Shown here piece by piece: positions 13,901 through 20,944 of a stretch of 26,164 nt of DNA. The position numbers and the translations under genes were made by a program. Source of the stretch: Anaerolineales bacterium UBA3071 (GTDB lineage Bacteria > Chloroflexota > Anaerolineae > UBA3071); assembly GCA_002366755.1 (NCBI GenBank), contig DFBV01000242.1, positions 1-26,164 of the forward strand. The letters are read 5' to 3'. The notes beneath the pieces were generated by a model. That model ran no database searches, was not told where the DNA came from, and saw only the letters and a list, made by a program, of their open reading frames with translations. The first letter of the stretch is position 1. Every line of letters starts with the position of its first letter.

Positions 13901-13943
13901 AGCCCAACGAGCTGCCACTGCTCCACCCCGCAACATTGCACGG

Positions 13944-13972
13944 ATTATACTCAGATTGTCCCTACTCGGCAA
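13944..13972 (-). promoter_or_regulatory. Promoter of tRNA-fMet
   Basis: On the minus strand, TTGCCG (13972-13967) and TATAAT (13949-13944) are spaced by exactly 17 bases. The -10 box lies 11 bases before the 5' end of the tRNA. Confidence 0.8.
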
Positions 13973-13976
13973 ACGG

Positions 13977-14006
13977 CGACGACAGGTCGTGCACAGGCTG
14001 TCGTCG
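13977..14006 (-). terminator. Stem-loop after the FtsB-like gene, possible terminator
   Basis: CGACGACAG (13977-13985) pairs with CTGTCGTCG (13998-14006) around a 12-base loop. It lies between the FtsB-like stop and the tRNA-fMet promoter. The following minus-strand sequence, CCGTTTGCC, is only weakly T-rich, so termination is likely but not certain. Confidence 0.55.
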
Positions 14007-14078
14007 TATCTCCCGTCTGCTTACCGTCGCTGGACCAGCCAGTCGCGTCCCGATGCAAAGCTCTGTCGGTGGTTCCAG

Positions 14079-14462
14079 TCAGTCTGGGCTGAAGAAGAGG
14101 TCCCACCACTGCTGCCAGAAAGGCGTATCGGCGGACACGCTTGCCTGTTCCGCCTTCTGCTCGGTCAAAAGGTCGGGTGGCAACTGGAACACCGTGTCAC
14201 CCGGACGCGCACCGAGACCGTCTCGTACCAGGCTTTCCTTTTCCCTATCTATGTCGCGTCTGGCCTCCTCAAGCCGCTCGCCTTTCTTCTCCAGCCCCGC
14301 CAGTCTCGCTTGGGTCTGTTCCAGTCTAGCCAAGCTGGACATGTACTCATTAAACTGTCTGAACACTCCGATGCCAAAATACAGGCAAAGCGCCAGAAAG
14401 ACCACCAAAAGAACCTGAGAAGGCGTCGAGAGCGATCGATACCACGGCCCCTTTTTGGTCAT
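14079..14462 (-). CDS. Septum formation initiator family protein (FtsB/DivIC-like)
   Basis: This 127-residue protein has one membrane helix (about 14-32, VLLVVFLALCLYFGIGVF). A coiled coil follows at about 36-80, with regular Leu spacing in LARLEQTQARLAGLEKKGERL. The end ESLVRDGLGARPGDTVFQLPP is the pattern seen in FtsB and DivIC, the divisome scaffold proteins that bind FtsL. The start ATG 14462 is preceded by GGAGGGAGTGCG. The open frame extends upstream but runs through tRNA-Leu, so that extension is rejected. The last 40 residues are low in recognisable features and end in WWDLFFSPD. Confidence 0.8.
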   Translation of the reverse strand: MTKKGPWYRSLSTPSQVLLVVFLALCLYFGIGVFRQFNEYMSSLARLEQTQARLAGLEKKGERLEEARRDIDREKESLVRDGLGARPGDTVFQLPPDLLTEQKAEQASVSADTPFWQQWWDLFFSPD

Positions 14463-14528
14463 CGCACTCCCTCCAGGAGACGCTGATGTGCTGGGGGATC
14501 TCCCCCCTGCTGGCCTCTGTGAAAGCAA

Positions 14529-14555
14529 ATCCCAGCTCGCTAACCGACCTGGGAT
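14529..14555 (-). terminator. Stem-loop after tRNA-Leu, possible terminator
   Basis: ATCCCAG (14529-14535) pairs with CTGGGAT (14549-14555). On the minus strand TTGCTTTC follows. It lies 13 bases past the tRNA-Leu discriminator base. It may only partly terminate, because the FtsB-like gene lies next. Confidence 0.5.
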
Positions 14556-14564
14556 CCCGTCACG

Positions 14565-14652
14565 TGGTGCCGAAGGTGGGATTCGAACCCACATGGGCGC
14601 TAGGCCCACTGCGCCCTGAACGCAGCGCGTCTCCCTGTTCCGCCACTTCGGC
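14565..14652 (-). tRNA. tRNA-Leu (CAG anticodon)
   Basis: This is a class II tRNA. The acceptor is GCCGAAG/CTTCGGC, the anticodon stem CTGCG/CGCAG with loop TTCAGGG, and the T stem GTGGG/CCCAC with TTCGAAT. A long variable arm includes GGGCCTAGCGCCC. The discriminator is A, followed by CCA in the DNA (14567-14565), unlike the other two tRNAs here. It has its own promoter immediately upstream. Confidence 0.93.
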
Positions 14653-14664
14653 ATTGCTATCTTG

Positions 14665-14693
14665 AGTTTATCATCACTTGATGTTCTTGTCAA
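14665..14693 (-). promoter_or_regulatory. Promoter of tRNA-Leu
   Basis: On the minus strand a consensus -35 TTGACA (14693-14688) and a -10 TAAACT (14670-14665) are separated by 17 bases. The -10 box is 12 bases before the tRNA 5' end. Confidence 0.8.
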
Positions 14694-14709
14694 ACTGCGG
14701 TTTGCTTCC

Positions 14710-16398
14710 TCACTGTCTTGTTCGCCTCTGCCCGGGAACGTTTCGCTCTACAACTTCGCGGAGTCCGATGCGCCGCGTGACGATGTACCAGTCAGCAACG
14801 GTGCGAAACCGGTCGCTTGGCTCGTTCAGCCGACCCAGCGTGACATCCTTGATCTTCTTGCTTACGCCGTAGCTGTAAATGGGATGGAAAAGGGGCAAGG
14901 CAGGCAGTTCCTCGGCGAAGATGTCCTGGAATTCCCGGTAGAGAGCCATGCGCTGGGCCTGATCGCCAGTCATCCTGGCCTCTTCCATAATCTCATCCGC
15001 CCTTCGGTATGACCAGCCAGCGTAGTTCTGTCCCCCTTCCATCTGTGTGGAATGCCAGAGGGGATAGGGATCGGGATCGCCGGAAAGCTCCCAGCTTACC
15101 AGGGCAGCATCGAAGTGCCGGGGATAGAGGAAATCGCTCACCAGGCCGGCGAAGTTCACTGGCTGCGGCACGGCGCGCACGCCTACCTCAGCCCAGTTAG
15201 CCGTGATCATCTCCAACATCCGCACGCGCACAGCGTCATCGTCGCTGAGCACAATGAACTCCAGCCTCTGTTCGCCCTTCTCGCGCACACCGTCTCCATC
15301 GGCATCTCGCCAGCCGGCCTCCTCCAGAAGCGCCCTGGCCTGATCGGGGTCATGATCGTAGCCTCGCACTTCCTCGTGATAAGCCCAGGTGCGAGGCACC
15401 ATGGGAGTGTGAGCCAGCAGCCCCTCTCCGCCGGTCGCCTGGTCAATCAGCGCCTGCCGGTCCAGGGCATACAGCAGCGCCTGGCGCATCTCTTTCTCTT
15501 GCAGGAGCAATGTGTTCGGGTTGTCCAGGTTCAGCAGTATGGCCACAAATCCAGCCAGCGGAGCAGAGAAGATGTTCACATCCTCGCGAACGGCTGCCCA
15601 GCCGAGGTCGCCGGGCAATATGCGGCTGATCCCGTCCACCTCACCGCGCTCGAAGGCCGCGTAGATGCTCTGGTGGTTCGGGTAGAAACGGAACTCCACC
15701 GCGTCGAGATAGGGGGTCGTCCCTCGATGGTAGGGATTGGGCTCAAGGACAGCGTGGACGGCGTCCAGTTCCGTGAGTCGGAAAGGCCCAGTGCCCACCG
15801 GTCGTACGTTGAGCTGGGCGCGAGGCATGAGCCGGGCTGGAACCTCCTTCCAGAGGTGGGCGGGCAGCAAACCGATGGTGGTATAGTCCAGAAAGGGCGT
15901 GAAAGGGTTGGAGAGAGCAAGACGGACCGTATGGTCATCCAACCTCTCCACTTGCACGCCGCTCCAAAGCTCTCTCAAGTCGGGGATGCCTTGAAACTCG
16001 ACATCCTGCATGGCCTTGACGGTGTAGAGCACATCATCGGCGGTGAAAGGGATGCCGTCGTGCCACTGCACATCCTGGCGCAGGTGAAAGGTGTAGATGA
16101 GGCCATCTGGGGAGATCTCCCAGCGTTCCGCCAGCGCGGGGACGACGTTGCTCTGCTCATCGAAGGCCGTCAGCCCCTCGAAGATGAGTCCGCAGAGATC
16201 CCGATCCACACTGTTGTAGTGACCAAGGAGCGGATTGACGTATTGTGGATTGCCAGCCAACCCTTCCACGTACACACCCCCCTGATCGGGGACAGTGACC
16301 GCGTTAGGGGGATAATCCAGGTAGTAGGCGAGCAGAGCGGCCAACAACGCCAGGCCCAACAGGGCGATAACCGTCTGCCAACGGATGTATTTGCCCAA
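14710..16398 (-). CDS. ABC transporter substrate-binding protein, family 5 (peptide-type)
   Basis: This 562-residue protein is anchored by an N-terminal helix (about 8-28, TVIALLGLALLAALLAYYLDY) with no lipobox Cys. It then shows the family-5 (DppA/OppA-like) pattern: VNPLLGHYNSVDRDLCGLIFEGL, WEISPDGLIYTFHLRQDVQWHDG with PFTADDVLYT, RPVGTGPFRL, and the C-terminal ALPLFHPIYSYGV. Such proteins capture peptides, nickel or sugars outside the membrane for an ABC importer. No permease or ATPase genes lie beside it. It follows secG by about 50 bases and probably shares its transcript. The ligand is unknown. Confidence 0.88.
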   Translation of the reverse strand: MGKYIRWQTVIALLGLALLAALLAYYLDYPPNAVTVPDQGGVYVEGLAGNPQYVNPLLGHYNSVDRDLCGLIFEGLTAFDEQSNVVPALAERWEISPDGLIYTFHLRQDVQWHDGIPFTADDVLYTVKAMQDVEFQGIPDLRELWSGVQVERLDDHTVRLALSNPFTPFLDYTTIGLLPAHLWKEVPARLMPRAQLNVRPVGTGPFRLTELDAVHAVLEPNPYHRGTTPYLDAVEFRFYPNHQSIYAAFERGEVDGISRILPGDLGWAAVREDVNIFSAPLAGFVAILLNLDNPNTLLLQEKEMRQALLYALDRQALIDQATGGEGLLAHTPMVPRTWAYHEEVRGYDHDPDQARALLEEAGWRDADGDGVREKGEQRLEFIVLSDDDAVRVRMLEMITANWAEVGVRAVPQPVNFAGLVSDFLYPRHFDAALVSWELSGDPDPYPLWHSTQMEGGQNYAGWSYRRADEIMEEARMTGDQAQRMALYREFQDIFAEELPALPLFHPIYSYGVSKKIKDVTLGRLNEPSDRFRTVADWYIVTRRIGLREVVERNVPGQRRTRQ

Positions 16399-16451
16399 GG
16401 TCCAAACTCAGGAAAACGGCAGTGGAGAACAGAATCAGTGGTATCGTCTGC

Positions 16452-16676
16452 TCAGCCGGAAATAAGAACCGTGACGATCGCCACAATGAAGAAAAGGGCG
16501 CTCAGCGCGATGGTGGCCTGGAACATGGTCTTCTCCACCCCGCGGCGGGTCTTGTACACTCCTCCCTCGCCGCCACCAAAGATACCGCCTAAGCCCCCTC
16601 CCTGGGCTTGCAGCAGGATCAAGGCGATGAGGGTTCCAGCTACGACGATCTGTATGATGTAGAAGTAGGTAAGCAC
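16452..16676 (-). CDS. secG: Preprotein translocase subunit SecG
   Basis: This 74-residue protein has the SecG layout: a first helix (YIIQIVVAGTLIALILLQ, about 5-22), the glycine-rich loop GGGLGGIFGGGEGGVYKTRRGVEK, and a second helix (ATIALSALFFIVAIVTVLI). SecG assists SecYE in protein export. The start is GTG 16676, chosen because GGAGGG lies eight bases upstream; the open frame to 16736 begins ahead of the promoter's expected start point. It is the first gene of a pair with the solute-binding protein. Confidence 0.92.
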   Translation of the reverse strand: MLTYFYIIQIVVAGTLIALILLQAQGGGLGGIFGGGEGGVYKTRRGVEKTMFQATIALSALFFIVAIVTVLISG

Positions 16677-16706
16677 AATTATGTCCCTCCGTTGCAAAGT
16701 GGAGCC

Positions 16707-16730
16707 ATTATACCACTGTTTGCCGGTATG
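16707..16730 (-). promoter_or_regulatory. Candidate promoter of secG
   Basis: On the minus strand a perfect -10 TATAAT sits at 16712-16707, 31 bases before the secG start. The best -35 match is a weak TTGCTC, 18 bases upstream. It overlaps the region just beyond the stop of the lipoprotein gene. Confidence 0.6.
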
Positions 16731-16739
16731 GAGCAAACT

Positions 16740-17642
16740 TCAGCGGGTGCCTCCCACCGGCAAGGCGGCGCCCCCTTCTTCCGTTACAACGATCTCGCCA
16801 TCCGGCCGGGCTTCGACTTTCCACCAGTGGCAACAGTCGGCAGGGCAGTCATCGGGCATTGCTCCAAGAGACGGTACGTTCCAGCGGTACATGAACGTGA
16901 CGACGACGATCTCCTGTTGAATTTCCGCCTGCGTCATGCGGATGACACCTTCGCCTCCCGACAATGCCTCAAACGGTCCTCCTCGCGGGCCGGCGGGCAG
17001 GGGGAATTGGGCGGGTTCTGTCACTGCGGGGAGCAGTTGACGGGCCTCCATCGCGGCCCATCCGACGTTGCCTATGGGCACCTGGTCGAAGCGCCAGCTT
17101 GCGAGTAAACCGTTGACTGCTGCGGCGGTTTCATCGGAGCCATTTGGCCTGCAGTATACCTCCAATCGCAAATGCTCTCCCCATTTGCAGAAGTTAACCC
17201 ATGTGACGCCCCTACCCTCTCGACAGTCCTCTTGCTTCCACAAGCCTCCCAGATCCTCCTGCTTGTACTCAGGACCGTACGATTCCGGCGGCGGGGGGAT
17301 TCCACCGCCAGAATTGATGAGCACGACATATGCCTCCTTCTCGGGAACCTGGCCGAGAGTGCTCTCATGGCTGTACGTCGTTGTGGTGCCTTTTCTGACC
17401 GCTGGAGCCCAGAAATCGGACTCCCCCCAACTGTTGAAGGCCACCAATCCGAAGAACGGCCGCGCTAGGTATTTCGGGCCTTCAGCCGCTGCCCAGCCTG
17501 GAGGCAGGGTGACCTGAAGGTGGAACTGGTCCGAGCGAAAGGTAACGGGAGCAGGCGTGGGAGTGTGCTCGAGGTCTATCCCCAGGGGGCTGCAGGCAGC
17601 CAGTGGCAGACTCAAGAGAACAAACAAGATCCAGCGTCGCAT
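16740..17642 (-). CDS. Lipoprotein of unknown function
   Basis: This 300-residue protein starts with a lipoprotein signal, RRWILFVLLSLPLAAC (lipobox LAAC, Cys17), followed by a Thr/Pro-rich spacer (EHTPTPAPVT). The mature part begins with a segment like surface stress lipoproteins (FRSDQFHLQVTLPPGWAAAEGP). It has several Cys residues (EDCREGRG, NFCKWGE, DDCPADCC) that could form disulfides. I recognise no family. The start ATG 17642 has GGGAGAAGATCACC upstream; a longer frame would bury the signal peptide. The gap of about 125 bases to rsmD suggests its own promoter, which I could not define. Confidence 0.75.
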   Translation of the reverse strand: MRRWILFVLLSLPLAACSPLGIDLEHTPTPAPVTFRSDQFHLQVTLPPGWAAAEGPKYLARPFFGLVAFNSWGESDFWAPAVRKGTTTTYSHESTLGQVPEKEAYVVLINSGGGIPPPPESYGPEYKQEDLGGLWKQEDCREGRGVTWVNFCKWGEHLRLEVYCRPNGSDETAAAVNGLLASWRFDQVPIGNVGWAAMEARQLLPAVTEPAQFPLPAGPRGGPFEALSGGEGVIRMTQAEIQQEIVVVTFMYRWNVPSLGAMPDDCPADCCHWWKVEARPDGEIVVTEEGGAALPVGGTR

Positions 17643-17768
17643 GGTGATCTTCTCCCATTTGTGAACATTCAGTCTCAGTGGATCGTAATCTGCTCTCGCC
17701 GGACTGTTAAGTTCGGCCAGAAGGCGGCAGACGCGGCCATCCACTGTGAGCTTTCGCGATCTACTGGC

Positions 17769-18344
17769 CTATATGCAGACCGCCGAAGAGGCTTTGATCA
17801 TCTCCCAAAACAGCAGCAGCGTGCTGCCGTAGCGACGTTGGTCTACGAGCTCCAGGTGCTGCAACTCCAGCTCCTCCTGTTCCTTGGGATGGATCTGAAC
17901 GATGACCTGACCACCCTCGGCCAGCAACGACGAGCGGGCATCTATGGCTTGCAGCGCCTTCACCCACAGCCTGCGATACTGAGGCGGGGCGACGTAGATC
18001 ACGTCGAAGGGCCCCAGCTCGGGCCGCCGCAGGAAGGTGAAGGCGTCGCCCGGTACCACATGAGCCCGCTCGGCCAGCTCGGTGCGGCGCAGGTTCTCGC
18101 CGATGGTGCGCAGCGCCTGGCGGTTGATTTCCACGAACAGCACCTCGGCTGCGCCGCGGCTCAGCGCTTCAATGCCCACGCTGCCGGTGCCGCTGAAGAG
18201 GTCCAGGAAGCGGCAACCGCCCACCTGCTGGCCCAGCGTATCGAAGAGGGCGGTCTTGACGCGATCGGTGATGGGGCGCGTATGCTGACCCGGAACCGAC
18301 AGCAGCTTGCGCCCCTTGGCGCTGCCAGTGATGACGCGCATCAT
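17769..18344 (-). CDS. rsmD: 16S rRNA (guanine(966)-N(2))-methyltransferase RsmD-like
   Basis: This 191-residue Rossmann methyltransferase has the RsmD N-terminus MRVITGSAKGRKL...TRPITDRVKTALFDTL, and the SAM-binding motif FLDLFSGTGSVGIEALSRGA with the acidic EIN. RsmD methylates G966 of 16S rRNA during 30S assembly. The catalytic motif, usually (D/N)PPY or (D/N)PPF, reads VAPPQYRRL: the first Asp/Asn is Ala and a Gln is inserted. Either this is a lineage-specific active variant or the substrate differs. The start ATGATG overlaps the TGA of the glycosyltransferase gene. Confidence 0.85.
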   Translation of the reverse strand: MMRVITGSAKGRKLLSVPGQHTRPITDRVKTALFDTLGQQVGGCRFLDLFSGTGSVGIEALSRGAAEVLFVEINRQALRTIGENLRRTELAERAHVVPGDAFTFLRRPELGPFDVIYVAPPQYRRLWVKALQAIDARSSLLAEGGQVIVQIHPKEQEELELQHLELVDQRRYGSTLLLFWEMIKASSAVCI

Positions 18345-19042
18345 TCCCGCCAGAGTTGCCGACGGAACTGCCACAGCTCGCGGAAGGCACGGCTGATCAC
18401 GTCCCAACGGGCACCCGTCTGCGAGCCAGCCACACGCGGCAGGTGGCTGACGGGCACTTCGGAGATTGTGTGACCCGAACGCTTGGTGCGCACCAGAAAC
18501 TCGGCGCTGAAGGTCGCGCCGCGGGAGCACACGGTGGGACCGACCTTCTCGAAGAGGTCACGAGGAAACAGCTTGAAGGCACAGTCGATGTCGCGTGCGG
18601 TGTAGCCGAACAGGAGGGTCACCACCGCGCTCCAGCCCCAGCCGAAGAGGACCCGAAGGAAAGGGTCGCGCCGCGGCGCCCGGTAGCCGACGACCATGTC
18701 TGTCTCATCCTTCTTCGCCAACAAGCGGTCAATCTCATCCAGACTGAACTGACGGTCAGAATCGGTGAAGAAGATGAGGTCCTTGCAAGCATTGCTGAAA
18801 GAAGTGTAGACCGCTGCGCCATATCCCTGGTTTACCTCGTGATGCACCGGCTTCAGTTCCGGATGCTGCTGGGCGAGCTCCTCCAGAACCTGACCGGTGC
18901 GATCTTTGCTGCCATCGTTGGCGACTACGATCTCAAAATCATCGAAACGGGGCCGCATGACAGCCAGGACGTCGGCCACCATCTCGGCGGTATTTTCTTC
19001 TTCATTATAGGCGGGCATGCATACGGACAAACTAGGCATCAT
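18341..19042 (-). CDS. Family 2 glycosyltransferase (dolichol-phosphate mannosyltransferase-like)
   Basis: This protein of about 233 residues has a GT2 fold. The nucleotide-binding start is LSVCMPAYNEEENTAEMV, then VVANDGSKDRTGQVLEEL, NQGYGAAVYTSFSNA, and the acidic metal motif FTDSDRQFSLDEI. The segment GYRAPRRDPFLRVLFGWGWS resembles DPM1/DpgS-type polyprenyl-phosphate sugar transferases. There is only one modest hydrophobic stretch (VVTLLFGYTA), so it is probably peripheral. Two adjacent ATGs (19042, 19039) are possible starts; TTGGAG lies upstream. It overlaps rsmD at its end. The sugar and acceptor are unknown. Confidence 0.85.
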   Translation of the reverse strand: MMPSLSVCMPAYNEEENTAEMVADVLAVMRPRFDDFEIVVANDGSKDRTGQVLEELAQQHPELKPVHHEVNQGYGAAVYTSFSNACKDLIFFTDSDRQFSLDEIDRLLAKKDETDMVVGYRAPRRDPFLRVLFGWGWSAVVTLLFGYTARDIDCAFKLFPRDLFEKVGPTVCSRGATFSAEFLVRTKRSGHTISEVPVSHLPRVAGSQTGARWDVISRAFRELWQFRRQLWRE

Positions 19043-19122
19043 ATCACTCCAACCGATGGCGAGGAGTTGCACTCCGAGCCTTTACTCGGGAGTATGACTC
19101 CCTCACATTGAGACAAGCAGCT

Positions 19123-19401
19123 TCAAGGTTTAGCCGAAACTGCGATCCCATCACCCCTCTTCTGGGCGGCGATGAGCCGCAGCTTGGCCGAACGCGGGAG
19201 GCGGTGCAAGGCCGCCTCGCGGCGCTGTGCGCTCCCGCGGTCCGGCTGGTGTTCCCAATAGACCAAGCGCACAGGGCGGCGGCCACGAGTGTAGCGAGCG
19301 CCTCGTCCGGCATTGTGAGCGGTCAGTCGTTGTTCGAGATCAACGGTCCAGCCGCTGTACAGCGTGCCATCAGCGCACTCGGCGATGTAGACGTAGGCCA
19401 T
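19123..19401 (-). CDS. GIY-YIG nuclease-fold protein (UPF0213/YhbQ-like)
   Basis: This 92-residue protein carries the GIY-YIG pattern in the form YVYIAECADGTLYSGWT, then DLEQRLTAHNAGRGARYTRGRRPVRLVYWE, and the catalytic Glu in AQRREAALHRLP. Small stand-alone members are of unclear function, perhaps DNA repair. The start ATG 19401 is the one giving the usual family length; the frame runs further upstream into the TyrA gene. It begins eight bases after the TyrA stop. Confidence 0.88.
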   Translation of the reverse strand: MAYVYIAECADGTLYSGWTVDLEQRLTAHNAGRGARYTRGRRPVRLVYWEHQPDRGSAQRREAALHRLPRSAKLRLIAAQKRGDGIAVSAKP

Positions 19402-19409
19402 TGCTGGAA

Positions 19410-20375
19410 TCACAAGGCGGTGCGGCCACCGAGACCGAAGAGAGAATGAAAGAAGCCGGGCGGGCGGGGAGTCCCTGGTCTCTCCGCCTCGTCCCAAAGG
19501 CCGCTTGCCCTGTGCCGAAGCCACAGCAAGCGGGCTTTCATCACCTCTTCGAAGGCAACTTCCAACTGCTCAGCGTTGCCAGAGACAATGGTCTCTCTCC
19601 ACTTCTGCAGGTTCTCCACGAAGGTGTCAATCCAATGAACGATGTTCTGACGATTGTATAGGCAGGCATCACGGAAGATCTCTGGCATCTCAGAGGCGAA
19701 CTGCGTACCGCTCTCGTACTGACCGCCGGCCAGCCTGCCCATGTCCCGCCAGGAATTGCTGCCAGTGGTGCTGTGTAGCAGCACCGCGGCCAGAACCGCC
19801 GGTAGGTGATCCACCGCTGCCATCAGCCCATCATGTTCGGCAGCGTCCAGGAAGTGGGGTCGCGCACCGATCCGCTCCACCAGGCCTGAAGCCAAGCGCA
19901 CCGCATCCGGCGCCGCCGTGGCCGTGGGGCAGAGGCAGTACAGCGTGTCCTGCAAGAGATCTGCCGATGCTTCGCCGGAGCCTACGCCCGCCGCGCTGAT
20001 CACCGGATCGCCGCCCACGAAGTTCACGCTGTTGGGCAGGATCTCCTCAGCCCAGCGCAGGACGGGCGACTTGAGACTCGCCGTGTCCGTCAGCAGCGCG
20101 CCGGGCTCAAGATGGGGCGCAATGACTTCCAGTGTGTCCCTGATGGCCGCTACCGGCAGGGCCAGGATGATGACGCTGGCCCCTTCGCAAGCGTTGATCA
20201 GATTCCAGTCGGTGCTGTCCACCGCCTTACGCTTGCGGGCTGCGCCGGCCGCCTTCGGCTCCTTATCGTGACCCACAAGCTCGTAGTTCCTGGTGCCTTT
20301 GCCTAGCGCCAGGCCTATTGAGTTGCCAACGAGGCCCAGCCCCACGATGGTTATCTTTGTCTTTGTCTTTGCCAT
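19410..20375 (-). CDS. Prephenate/arogenate dehydrogenase family protein (TyrA-like)
   Basis: This 321-residue protein has an NAD(P) Rossmann start (ITIVGLGLVGNSIGLAL) and the TyrA-type helical C-terminal domain with DAAEHDGLMAAVDHLPAVLA. In tyrosine synthesis TyrA oxidatively decarboxylates prephenate or arogenate. The usual GGHPMAG motif reads GGDPVISAAG: its His, generally regarded as catalytic, is Asp here. The reaction may therefore differ from that of classical TyrA. The last 40 residues (GTPRPPGFFHSLFGLGG) are an unusual tail. The start ATG has GGAG upstream. Confidence 0.8.
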   Translation of the reverse strand: MAKTKTKITIVGLGLVGNSIGLALGKGTRNYELVGHDKEPKAAGAARKRKAVDSTDWNLINACEGASVIILALPVAAIRDTLEVIAPHLEPGALLTDTASLKSPVLRWAEEILPNSVNFVGGDPVISAAGVGSGEASADLLQDTLYCLCPTATAAPDAVRLASGLVERIGARPHFLDAAEHDGLMAAVDHLPAVLAAVLLHSTTGSNSWRDMGRLAGGQYESGTQFASEMPEIFRDACLYNRQNIVHWIDTFVENLQKWRETIVSGNAEQLEVAFEEVMKARLLWLRHRASGLWDEAERPGTPRPPGFFHSLFGLGGRTAL

Positions 20376-20421
20376 TGTCTACTCCACGATTGTTCTATCT
20401 GCAAACTTCTCGGATGGGTGT

Positions 20422-20940
20422 TCAGTACTCATCGTCTGCGGCTTGCAGCGCGGCCAGCCAGCGGTTCAGCGGCAGCGGCAAGCTCGCCTCCTCCGCCTCC
20501 TGGTGATAGCGGACCAGCTCCACGGTGGCTGCAGCACAGCCGGCGGCTTCGGCCAGTTCGGCCCCGCGCTGCGGATGGTGCAGTTGCAGCCAAAAGGGAT
20601 AGCGCCACGTGCTGGGGTCGGGCGAGGCCAGGCGGTGAAGCCAGCGCGGACACAACGCTTGCAGCAACACCACTACGACCCGGTGCCAGATGCGGACCCC
20701 CTCGGCCTTGGCGATATCATGCAGCAAGGCCGCCGCCAGCAACTCTGGCGCATCTTCGCCTCGCGCTTGCAGCCCGTACAGCACATTCAGGCCGTGGCGC
20801 TGATCCTGTCGCGGCATGTGGTAGAAGAGCGCTGCGGCCGGCGCTGGCAGGACACGTGCCACCAGCGCTCGTTCTTCCAGGCTCACCCGCGCCGTCAACG
20901 CCCGTCCAAACTGCCGTACACGGTACCAGACAGCAGGCAT
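20422..20940 (-). CDS. HD-domain protein
   Basis: This 172-residue protein has an HD pattern: RQDQRHGLNVLYGL with the first His, AALLHDIAK with the His-Asp pair, and a C-terminal ALQAADDEY with the last Asp. The middle holds VRIWHRVVVVLLQAL and LVRYHQEAEE. It is a putative metal-dependent phosphohydrolase; the substrate is unknown. It begins four bases after the M50 protease stop, but no good ribosome binding site is seen before the ATG, so translation may be coupled. Confidence 0.8.
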   Translation of the reverse strand: MPAVWYRVRQFGRALTARVSLEERALVARVLPAPAAALFYHMPRQDQRHGLNVLYGLQARGEDAPELLAAALLHDIAKAEGVRIWHRVVVVLLQALCPRWLHRLASPDPSTWRYPFWLQLHHPQRGAELAEAAGCAAATVELVRYHQEAEEASLPLPLNRWLAALQAADDEY

Positions 20941-20944
20941 GTGT

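Larger units (their letters stand above)
13211..13932 (-). tRNA. Initiator tRNA-fMet (CAT) split by a group I intron
   Basis: The 5' exon is 13932-13901 and the 3' exon 13250-13211; joined they give a 72-nt tRNA. Acceptor GCGGGG pairs with CCCCGC, the D stem is GAGC/GCTC, the anticodon stem TTGGG/CCCAA with loop CTCATAA, and the T stem GCAGG/CCTGC. All three bacterial initiator hallmarks are present: a 1:72 mismatch (T and T), an A11:U24 pair and three G:C pairs next to the anticodon loop. CCA is not encoded (CCT follows). The intron lies between U33 and C34. A promoter at 13944-13972 precedes it and tRNA-Met follows downstream. Confidence 0.93.

Noticed and set aside
14463..14693. Longer N-terminus for the FtsB-like protein
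   Set aside because: The extension runs through the tRNA-Leu gene; ATG 14462 has a strong ribosome binding site.
15052..16662. A 536-codon plus-strand open frame
   Set aside because: It lies antisense to the solute-binding protein and secG, which have clear family motifs; it has no recognisable domain.
17520..18473. A 317-codon plus-strand open frame
   Set aside because: It is antisense to rsmD and the lipoprotein gene, with no domain and low-complexity composition.
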